NCBI GenBank assembly: GCA_964482235.1 | Contig: CAYZWU010000002.1 | Coordinates: 124,001-188,000, forward strand | DNA: 64,000 nt | Source: CAYZWU01 sp964482235 | GTDB taxonomy: Bacteria; Planctomycetota; B15-G4; CAYZWU01 | Reading direction: 5' to 3' | Made by a program: the position numbers and the translations under genes | The notes under the pieces: model-generated | Told to the model about the DNA's origin: nothing | Database searches by the model: none | The model's input: the letters and a program-made list of their open reading frames with translations, nothing else | Part shown: piece after piece, positions 52,657 through 60,254 of the stretch | Layout: every line of letters starts with the position of its first letter | How positions within the stretch are numbered: position 1 is the first letter of the stretch

Positions 52657-53703
52657 TCAAGGGGTAATGACGACAGGCACTGCGTTCGACGCGTAGTCCC
52701 AGGGTCCTTCCGTGACATACACGAAGTGCAGCACCGAACCAACAGCAAGAGGCGCACCGGGAACGTTGAGCTCGGCATTGGCCATGCCCGACGCATCGAG
52801 TACGCCGTCGAAGTTCACGAAGATCGGCAGGGTGATGTTGTTGCGGATGAAGTTCGTCACCCCGTCGATGTTGAGCGGAACATGAAGCCCCGTGGGCAGC
52901 GTGGTGCCGGGCTCGGTGCCGCTGGCGCCGCCGACCAGGAGATAGTCGCGTCCCGCGTAGGCCGCACCGGCGTTCAGCACGAACTGGGCGTTGCCGCCGC
53001 TGGAGGCCGAGACCTGATCGAAGCCCACCCAGAGGGGCGAGGGATCGATGTCGAGGCGGCAGAGGCCTCCCGACATGGTGCCGGCAAAGAGCCAGCCATC
53101 CCTCAGGTCGATCTCGAGGTGGTAGCCGTTCGAAGGCTCTTCACCGCCGCTGATGTCGGTCCAGGTGAGACCCTGGTCATCGGACTGCCAGACGCCCTGG
53201 CCGGTGGTGATCATGTAGACCCTGTCGAGCACGGGATGGTACTCGAAGTCCCAGCCGTAGTTGGAGAAGTTCGGCGTGGTGTAGTTCCACGTGACGCCGC
53301 CGTCGGTGGTCACGAAGGTCTTGTCAGCCACACCCATATACCCGGTCACGACCACGCGGTCGGGATCGGTGGGAGACACCCAGCAGCCGTAGAACCAGCC
53401 GTAGGTGCCGGTGTAGGTCCAGAGATCGCCGAGAGCGTCGTTCCACGTGGCGCCGCCGTCAGTCGATTTCCAGACCCAGGGGTTGTACTCGTAGGCCAGG
53501 GGATCCCAGATCTCGCCCGAGGCGTACATGATCGAAGGATCGGCATCACAGATGCCGGCCGAGTAGCAGGCGGTCCAGTCGACCTGCGGTCCGAGGATCA
53601 CATTCTCGGTCCAGGTGGCACCTGCGTCGAAGGACTCCCAGAGAAGGGCAGTGTATTCGTAGGTGATGTCGTCGACCTTGTAGCCGGCGGCATACACGTG
53701 CAT
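52657..53703 (-). CDS. C-terminal part of secreted BNR-repeat protein (downstream of an in-frame TGA)
   Basis: This frame continues the protein encoded at 53809-55218 without any frame change; only the TGA at 53809-53811 separates them. Codons between the TGA and the ATG at 53703 encode DKLYRSTDGG and VWTETLECYY, a normal Asp-box blade. The remainder has further repeats (WESFDAGATWTENV, KSTDGGATWND, TTDGGVTWNYT, WQSDDQGLTW) and a C-terminal beta-sandwich ending SNAVPVVITP. I found no ribosome site for an independent start. It should be read as the second half of one 853-codon gene. Confidence 0.75.
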   Translation of the reverse strand: MHVYAAGYKVDDITYEYTALLWESFDAGATWTENVILGPQVDWTACYSAGICDADPSIMYASGEIWDPLAYEYNPWVWKSTDGGATWNDALGDLWTYTGTYGWFYGCWVSPTDPDRVVVTGYMGVADKTFVTTDGGVTWNYTTPNFSNYGWDFEYHPVLDRVYMITTGQGVWQSDDQGLTWTDISGGEEPSNGYHLEIDLRDGWLFAGTMSGGLCRLDIDPSPLWVGFDQVSASSGGNAQFVLNAGAAYAGRDYLLVGGASGTEPGTTLPTGLHVPLNIDGVTNFIRNNITLPIFVNFDGVLDASGMANAELNVPGAPLAVGSVLHFVYVTEGPWDYASNAVPVVITP

Positions 53704-53808
53704 GGCGTCGAGCGGGTGCTCGAAAAGGCGGTTGACATAGTAGCATTCCAGCGTTTCCGTCCAGACGGTCCCTCCGTCTGTGCTCCTGTAGAGCTTATCG
53801 GTCTCGCC

Positions 53809-55218
53809 TCACCCGCCGGGCAGGACGGCCAGAATGATGTTTGGAGCGTTCGAGTTCTCCAGCGCGATCGAGACATAGGTGGCCTCGGGCGGCATGGTCA
53901 GCTCGGTCCACGTCACGCCGCTGTCGCCGGACTTCTGGAAAGCGGCAAATCCGTAGGGGCTCGAGTAGATTCCGTTGGGAGAGGAATCGGAAATCTCGAC
54001 GCCGTAGACGCGCGATTCGAGGATGCCGTTGCAGATGTTGGTCCACGTGACACCCGAGTCGACGGTCCTAGTAATGCCCGTGTAGTAGCAGGCGCAGTAG
54101 ACGGTCGACGGTGTTCCCTCGCAGATGGACGGGGTGTAGGGCATTCCGCCGACGTCTGTCAAGGTCCACGTGGCGCCGCCGTCGGTGGTCTGGAACATGC
54201 CATCGGAGGCCGCCACGTAGATCGTGTTGCTGTCAGTAGGATGGATATCGAGCCCGTAGGCAAAGGTCGGGCCATTGGGGTTGGTCGTCCACGTGGCGCC
54301 GCCGTCGAAGGACTCGAAGTAGCCAGTACCCGGAGCAATGACGTGGTTGTCATCGGTGGGATCGATGGCCACCATGATTGAGTACTCGAAGGGAATGGCG
54401 GAGACGGGTGCGGCGGTCCATGTGGTGCCGCCGTCAGTGCTCGCGAGGCACATTCCAGTAATCATGTAGGTCGAGATGTCGTAGTCGTACCCGGCCATGT
54501 ACATGACGTTGGGATTGTTGGAGGAGACATCAAATCCGAAGGGAACCATGTAACCGAACGAGCTCAGGTTCGTAGATGTCCACGTGACGCCGCCGTCGGT
54601 GGACACGCTGAACACGGGCTCGTAAAGGTGGGGGCCCACCATATTGTAGTAGTAGCCGGCCACGTAGATGGTGTTCGGGTTCGTGGGATGGACCCTCACC
54701 GCGTAGGGCGTGTCCGTCCCGGTCCAGGCGGTATTGGTCCATGTGATGCCGCCGTCGGTGGTAACGCCGAAGTAGGGCATGTACGTCGTGTAGTCCATGC
54801 CGACGGCATACCACGTGTTCATATCGGCAGCGAAGAAATCGAACATCGCGAATGGATTCTTGGCGAACGCCGTCCAGTTTGCACCGCCGTCAGCTGTCTC
54901 GTAGACGTTTCCGTTGCCATATGACTCGTTGTTGATGATGATGGCAGCGTCGGCGTCCGTCGGATCCGTGACGACAAAAGCAAAGGTGCCGCCTTCAGGG
55001 CCCATGTACTCCCAGGCTGCCCTCTGGCCGGCTGTGCGCGGCGCAGCCGGTGTCATGGGGCTGCCACCCGGGTTGAGGTGCGGCAAGACTTGCTTCTGAT
55101 GCTCGTACTTGCACTTGGGCGTACCGCACTTGCAGTACGGGTCCTGGGCGATCGCAGCCGGGAGCAGAACAACTCCCATGACAACAACTGCGATCAAGAA
55201 GATCAGATTCTTCTTCAT
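53809..55218 (-). CDS. N-terminal part of secreted BNR/sialidase-like beta-propeller protein
   Basis: The product begins with a signal peptide (MKKNLIFLIAVVVMGVVLL, cleavage near AIAQD). The mature N-terminus has a cysteine cluster YCKCGTPKCKYEHQ. At least seven Asp-box repeats of the form S/TxDGGxTWT follow (for example VTTDGGITWTNT, FSTDGG-type and FQTTDGGATW), as in sialidase-fold or Vps10-like propellers. No sialidase arginine triad was evident, so ligand binding rather than hydrolysis is likely. The start is supported by AAAGGAGGA. It ends at a TGA (53809) in the middle of a propeller blade; the frame stays open beyond it to 52657. Confidence 0.8.
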   Translation of the reverse strand: MKKNLIFLIAVVVMGVVLLPAAIAQDPYCKCGTPKCKYEHQKQVLPHLNPGGSPMTPAAPRTAGQRAAWEYMGPEGGTFAFVVTDPTDADAAIIINNESYGNGNVYETADGGANWTAFAKNPFAMFDFFAADMNTWYAVGMDYTTYMPYFGVTTDGGITWTNTAWTGTDTPYAVRVHPTNPNTIYVAGYYYNMVGPHLYEPVFSVSTDGGVTWTSTNLSSFGYMVPFGFDVSSNNPNVMYMAGYDYDISTYMITGMCLASTDGGTTWTAAPVSAIPFEYSIMVAIDPTDDNHVIAPGTGYFESFDGGATWTTNPNGPTFAYGLDIHPTDSNTIYVAASDGMFQTTDGGATWTLTDVGGMPYTPSICEGTPSTVYCACYYTGITRTVDSGVTWTNICNGILESRVYGVEISDSSPNGIYSSPYGFAAFQKSGDSGVTWTELTMPPEATYVSIALENSNAPNIILAVLPGG

Positions 55219-55392
55219 TCGGTCCTCCTTTCGAAACGAGTAGTTGCGCGGATCGGTCCGGCTACAACGGCCGGACGAGTCCGCATCACCGGGAAGAAAA
55301 GAAATTCGAGAAATGACAAAATTGAATTCAGTGAAGTGGTGAGTGGGTTTATATCGGTGCTGCCCTCGAGGCTGGTTTCAGCCAGGGGCGAA

Positions 55393-55412
55393 ACACCGGG
55401 ATCCTTACCGGC
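55393..55412. repeat. 20-bp direct repeat, unit 1
   Basis: ACACCGGGATCCTTACCGGC; the second unit at 55471-55490 differs at one base. Each unit contains two CCGG blocks that could pair across an 8-nt spacer. It lies in the leader of the BNR gene and might be an operator. Confidence 0.6.
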
Positions 55413-55470
55413 AGGGGAGAGGCAAAGTCAGCAAGCGAGGGGAAAGAAGGGTGCCCGGTGAAGCCAGATG

Positions 55471-55490
55471 ACACCGGAATCCTTACCGGC
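55471..55490. repeat. 20-bp direct repeat, unit 2
   Basis: ACACCGGAATCCTTACCGGC, identical to unit 1 except for G to A at position 8, offset by 78 bp. Confidence 0.6.
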
Positions 55491-56047
55491 CTGATCCGGC
55501 GGGTCTCATCCGGCGTCGGCTGAAACGTGGCGCGGAACCGGCACCCCTTCTCCGATGTGCCGGCTCGTTTTGGCGGCGCCGTTCATCCTGCGCAAGTCAT
55601 GTTTTTGCTGCCGCAAGGCAGGTATCAGATTGATGGTCATGACGGGTCTCTTTTTCGTGCAGAGTGCACCAGGTACACTTCAACCTGTTCTTAGACCAAG
55701 ACTTGCAACTTGCCTCCATGGGTGGAGGCACTCGATCCCGAAAACAAACAATAGGAACCTCTGAATGAGATCCTGTCACAGGGCAAAGAGTTGCCTTCTA
55801 ATGTAGAACCGTCAAAGACTGCCCAGCGTTAACCAAAAAGAAGAGAACGAGGGAAATCCCCTAGTGTGTATCAAAAGCCTTGTTCCTAAGGGGCTTACTT
55901 GAAACCAGGTATCTATATTCAAGACCATCGATACATAAGTGGGTTATTTCATGTAAAATATATGTGGTTCCATGACGAAGCTTCTCAGTCCTCTCAGGTG
56001 TAGGGTATCAATCCGTCCCGGACCATCATCGATCGGAGTCCGTCACG

Positions 56048-56701
56048 ATGACCTGTCCTGAAAATCCCGGCCCGGCCTTTCTCCCTAACTGGGAACAGGG
56101 GAACGACAGCGACCTGGAAGAGATCCTCAGGCGCCACCTTCCTTGGGTTCAGGGCTTTGTCCGCCACAAGCTCGGCGGCTTCCGCAGGTCGATGGGCGAG
56201 ACGGGCGATTTCGTGCAGGAAGCGATGATGCAGTTCCTCAAGCACGGGCCGCGGATCCATCTCTCGAACGACAGGCAGCTCAGGGCGCTTCTCGGCAGGA
56301 TCGTCGAGAACGTGATCTGCGACAAGTACGCCTGGTTCATGGCAAAGAGGCGGGACATGGCCCGCGAGCGTCCCCTGCCGCCCGATTCGACGCTGAACCT
56401 CGATCCACCAGAGGAACGGCAGGAGACGCCGAGCCAGATCATGCATCAGCACGAGCAGGAAGCGTGGACGAGGCTGGGGCTCGAGCTTCTCGATCCACAG
56501 GACCGCGAGGCGATCATCCTTCATCACTGGGAGAGCCTCTCCTTCAGCGACATGGGCAAGCTCCTCGGAATCTCCAAGGTCGCTGCGAGGAAGAGATACA
56601 TCCAGGCCACCTATCGCATGATCGACAAGATCCGGGCCCTGCAGAGCGGCCGGATCGACGACGCCCTCGGTCCGGTCTCATGCGAGGAGGATGGATCATG
56701 A
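56048..56701 (+). CDS. ECF-type sigma factor linked to a Ser/Thr kinase
   Basis: The product has 217 residues. Region 2 includes LPWVQGFVRHKLGGF and DFVQEAMMQFLKHGP. Region 4 includes LDPQDREAIILHHWESLSFS and GKLLGISKVAARKRY. It belongs to the ECF groups associated with Ser/Thr kinases, in which phosphorylation rather than an anti-sigma factor is thought to control activity. Its TGA overlaps the ATG of the following kinase gene (ATGA at 56698-56701), giving tight translational coupling. The start ATG follows a purine-poor stretch, so the exact start is moderately sure. Confidence 0.88.
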   Translation: MTCPENPGPAFLPNWEQGNDSDLEEILRRHLPWVQGFVRHKLGGFRRSMGETGDFVQEAMMQFLKHGPRIHLSNDRQLRALLGRIVENVICDKYAWFMAKRRDMARERPLPPDSTLNLDPPEERQETPSQIMHQHEQEAWTRLGLELLDPQDREAIILHHWESLSFSDMGKLLGISKVAARKRYIQATYRMIDKIRALQSGRIDDALGPVSCEEDGS

Positions 56702-59660
56702 ATTCCGAGGAGGGAACCCAGGTACCCGAGAGCCGCATCGAGAAGGCCTACACCGAGTTCTGCGATGCCTGGCTCGAGGGGCGCAAGCCCGACATCGATT
56801 CGTTCTGCCGGCAGCACCCGACCTGCGCACCCGCCTCGAGAGCTTCATCTCGATGTACCACTGCTTCCAGGAGTGCCAGCGGGAGTCGGGCGGCCGGCCC
56901 GTCGAGGCGCCCGCCGAGGAGAAGGAGGTGAACGGGAGGGTTCTGGGCGACTTCCGGCTCGTGCGGGAGATCGGCCGCGGCGGCATGGGAGTCGTCTACG
57001 AGGCGCGCCAGCTTTCCCTTGATCGCACGGTGGCTCTCAAGGTGCTTCCCGCCCATCTCACCCTCCGGAAGGAGACGGTGGCCCGGTTCAGGAGGGAAGC
57101 CTCCACGGCGGCCAAGCTAAAGCATCCCGAGCTCGTGGAGATCTACACGATCGGCGAGGCGGAGGGGAACGAGTTCTTCGCCATGGAGTTCGTCGAGGGA
57201 GCGCCCCTGGACGATGTGATCGATCAGCTCTCCTTCGGCCGCAGCGCGACGCCGAGCGGGAACGACTTTGCCCGTGCGGTCATGAAGACCAGGCGACGCC
57301 GGAAGGACTCACTGCCGGCGGCAGAGGTCAGCGGAGAGGAGCCGGTCGTCCCGGTTCCCCTGTGGAACAGAACCTACATCGAGGTGGTCTGCCGCATCAT
57401 CGCCGAGGTGGCGGGAGCTCTTCATTTCGCTCACCGGGGCGGCGTGATACACCGCGACGTCAAGCCGTCCAACATCCTGGTGCGCCAGGACGGAACCGTG
57501 GTGCTGACCGATTTCGGGCTTGCCCGCGAGGAGGGCCTTCCCTCGCTGACCGTGACGGGCGAGCTGGCGGGAACGCCGCACTACGTCGCTCCGGAGCAGG
57601 CGTCGCCGCGGCGGGGGCGCCTCGATCACCGGGTGGACATCTACTCCCTGGGCGTCACCCTCTACGAGCTGATCACACTGAAGCGTCCCTTCGACGGGAG
57701 GACGTCGCAGGAAGTGCTGGGCAAGATCATCACCAGGGATCCGCGCGCGCCGAGAGCGCGGAACGCCCTGATCCCCAAGGATATCGAAACGGTCTGCCTC
57801 ACGGCGATGGACAAGGATCCGTCGCGGCGGTATCAGTCCGCCAGGGAGCTCAGGGAGGATCTCATCAACTTTCTCGAGTACCGGCCGATCAAGGCCCGGC
57901 CCGTCGGCCTGGCCACGCGGACCTACCGGCTGGTGCGCCGCCATCCCGGCTATTCGGTCCTGTCGGGCCTTCTGCTTCTCTTCCTGATCGGGGCGCCGCT
58001 CGTCTACGGCATCCAGCACAAGCGAGCCAATACAAGGATCATGGCCGCCCTCAAGGCCAAGAACCAGGCCCTGTTCCGGGCCGAGGAGGAGACCAAACTG
58101 GCGCGGCAGGTTTCCAGCTACCTCGAGGACATCTTCGCCGACTTCTACGACTGCCATGCCAGGGGGGAAGAGGTCACGGCCTACGATCTTTTGCAGCGCA
58201 ACGTGGAGACCATGGAGTCCCGCCTCGCCGATCAACCGAGGTTGCTTGCCGAGCTGCTGCGCAGCGTGGCTCTCGTCCAGGGGATACTCGGTCACCACGG
58301 CGAGGCCCAGAAGCTGCTGGAGAAGTCGCTGGAGACCTTCCGGCGTGTCAAGGGTGCGGACCAGCCCGAGACGCTTCACTGCATGATTCACATGGCCGAG
58401 ATTGAGATCCGGATGTACCGCTACGGCGAGGCGCAGTCTCTTCTGGCCGAGTGTCATGACAAGTGCCAGGAGGTCCTGGGAGAGGACCACCCCGATACGC
58501 TGAAGACGATGCACCTCATGGGAAACGTCCTTTTCGCGCAGGGATACTACGATGAAGCGGAGACCTTCTACACCGATCTTCTCGATCATTACGTCGCCCT
58601 GGGCGAGGATCATCCCGAGACGCTTCATTACATGATGCACATCGGCGAGGTCTACGAGAAGCAGAACCGCACCGGCGAGGCGGAGTTTGTACTCGGCGAA
58701 TGCCTCGAGAGATGCCGCCGCGCCCTGGGCAGCGATCATCCCTACGCGATGCGCACCATGCACTCCATGGGGATCCTGATGGAGTCCAAGGGGAGGCTGA
58801 GGGATGCCGAGACCTGCTACCGAAAGCTCTTCGAGCATTACAGGGCGCTGGGCGACGAACACCCCGAGGCGCTGCATTACAAGATGCACGTGGGAACCCT
58901 TCTCGCGAACCAGGAGCGGTACAAGGAGGCGGAGCCTGTCCTGATCGAGTGCCTCGCTGGATGCCGCCGCAATCTGGGAAACGATCACCCGGTCACCACG
59001 AGGGTGATTCGAAGCCTCGGTTATCTCTGCACCAGCACGGGCCGCATCAACGAAGCCGATAGCTACTACCTGGAGCTCTACGAGCAGAGAAAGCAGCTTC
59101 TCGAGGCCGCTCTCAAAACAGCCGGCGAGGAGAATGCGGAGACGAATTTTAACAGGAGCGATCTGGCCACTCTGCTCAGGCAGCTCGGCCGGCACGACGA
59201 GGCCGAAAAGATCGTCAACGACCTGGAACAGAGGCTCGTGCAGGATGATCCCATTCGAATGGCCATGGTCAACGTCGCGGCCATGGTGAGACAGGACAAG
59301 GAACGCAACGACGAGGCTGAAGCGTTGCTGCTAGAGGCTGTCGAGTGGCGAAAGAAATACACCGGCGGCAGTCCCCTCAACCTATATGACGCCAAGTACC
59401 AGCTGGCCGAGTTCTATCGTACCCGGGGACGATCCAGCGAGGCTGAGCCCCTCTACCTCGAATCCCTGGAAGGCTTCCGCAGGTTCGCTGACGACGACCA
59501 TCCCGCCCTTCTGAGGGTCGTGACATCCCTGGCAACGCTGTACAGGAAGGAAGGCCGGATAGAGGAGGCGAAACCCCTGGCCCGCGAGGCTCTGGACAAG
59601 ACCCGCCCCGGCACTCCCAGCTACTGGTACCGGAAGACCTTATTCAAGCAGTGCCAGTGA
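56698..59660 (+). CDS. Ser/Thr protein kinase with membrane helix and TPR repeats, frameshifted near the N-terminus
   Basis: The kinase domain shows IGRGGMGVVYEA, VALKVLPA, HRDVKPSNILV, DFGLAREEG and GTPHYVAPEQ, so it should be active. An insertion of about 60 residues lies before the catalytic loop. One membrane helix (SVLSGLLLLFLIGAPLVYGI) follows, then a long series of tetratricopeptide repeats with DHPETLHYM-type units. The natural start is the ATG at 56698, coupled to the sigma gene, giving MNSEEGTQVPES and SFCRQHP. At the CCC run 56817-56819 the frame must shift by one base to continue as DLRTRLESF. One missing C would repair it. Without the repair, translation could start at 56691 in the kinase frame. 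Confidence 0.88.
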
Positions 59661-59662
59661 GG

Positions 59663-59769
59663 CGCCGATACCGAGCCCGCGCAATCTCCGCCATATTCGT
59701 GCAGCGATACCGGCTATCAGTGTGTGCTCAGTCGAATATGGCGGAGATTGCGCGGGCTCGGTATCGGCG
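59663..59769. repeat. Palindromic hairpin element, copy 4 (inverted)
   Basis: Perfect 37-nt arms (59663-59699 and 59733-59769) enclose a 33-nt loop. The loop is the reverse complement of the loops of copies 2 and 3 (GCAGCGATACCGGCTAT here), so the element lies in the opposite orientation. The element fits almost exactly between two convergent stop codons, 2 nt from each. The outer pairs GCCGAT/ATCGGC differ from the flanks of the other copies, yet pair perfectly. Confidence 0.93.
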
Positions 59770-59771
59770 GG

Positions 59772-60254
59772 CTACCCCCGCGCCGGCTCGATCGCCCCGG
59801 CCACCTCGGGAGTGCACGCCTCGCTCACGGTGAGATCGTCCGCCACCTGCACCCCCACGATGACGACCTCTTCCGGAAAAAGGCTGCCCATTTCAGCGCC
59901 CAGCCTGGCGGCTGTGGGAAGATCGATCTGATGCCCCATCGTGAGGTGCGAGGTCGGCTCGAAACGGTCCATGGGAAGGAGCGCGATCTCTCCCGGACTC
60001 AGGCCGTCAAGGCGGACGGCGTCGATCACCACGGCGCGCCTGTAGCCTTCGAGCAGGTCGAGAAGGGCGAATCCGGCGATCTCCGCTTCCTTGACGTCGA
60101 TTTCTTCGCCGTCGACGAGGAGTTCCCTTGCTTTCCTGGCGGCAAGGACACCGATGCCGTCATCGCTCAGGATGGTGTTGCCCAGTCCCAGTACGAGACA
60201 TCTCTTCGACCTCGGCTCTCTTCCGGTCCCCTGTCGGTTCCCATTCCTCGTCAT
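59772..60254 (-). CDS. Hydrogenase maturation protease (HycI/HyaD family)
   Basis: The product has 160 residues and is predicted to remove the C-terminal peptide of a [NiFe]-hydrogenase large subunit once nickel is inserted. The hallmark GLGNTILSDDGIGVLAA contains the first metal-binding acidic residue. DAVRLDGLSPGEI and TMGHQIDLPTA, with the His, complete the pattern. The likely client is mvhA at 43827, some 14 kb away, the only [NiFe] large subunit in the window. Its start region overlaps the end of the histidine kinase gene by 95 nt; the ATG at 60254 is the nearest in-frame start, so the overlap seems real. Confidence 0.88.
   Translation of the reverse strand: MTRNGNRQGTGREPRSKRCLVLGLGNTILSDDGIGVLAARKARELLVDGEEIDVKEAEIAGFALLDLLEGYRRAVVIDAVRLDGLSPGEIALLPMDRFEPTSHLTMGHQIDLPTAARLGAEMGSLFPEEVVIVGVQVADDLTVSEACTPEVAGAIEPARG

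Larger units (their letters stand above)
55219..56047. other. 829-base intergenic region with direct repeats
   Basis: The region lies between the leftward BNR gene and the rightward ECF sigma gene, so it holds two divergent promoters. It includes a 20-bp direct repeat listed separately and an AT-rich part (about 55890-55980, with AAATATATG) likely to contain the sigma-gene promoter. Short open frames here show no protein-like features. I found no tRNA or known riboswitch. Confidence 0.5.

Noticed and set aside
53809..53811. Selenocysteine or altered genetic code at the in-frame TGA codons
   Set aside because: Many genes in the window end at TGA with sensible termini, no SECIS-like hairpin was evident after the TGA, and an extracellular propeller is an unlikely selenoprotein.
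55425..55525. Possible TPP riboswitch (GGGTGCCCGG, GATGACACC and CCTGATCCGG in order)
   Set aside because: The invariant CTGAGA element and the closing complementary segments are missing, and no thiamine gene lies downstream.
47420..59769. CRISPR array or integron attC sites as explanation of the palindromic repeats
   Set aside because: The copies are kilobases apart with genes between them, have no spacer pattern and lack attC core sites or a nearby integrase.
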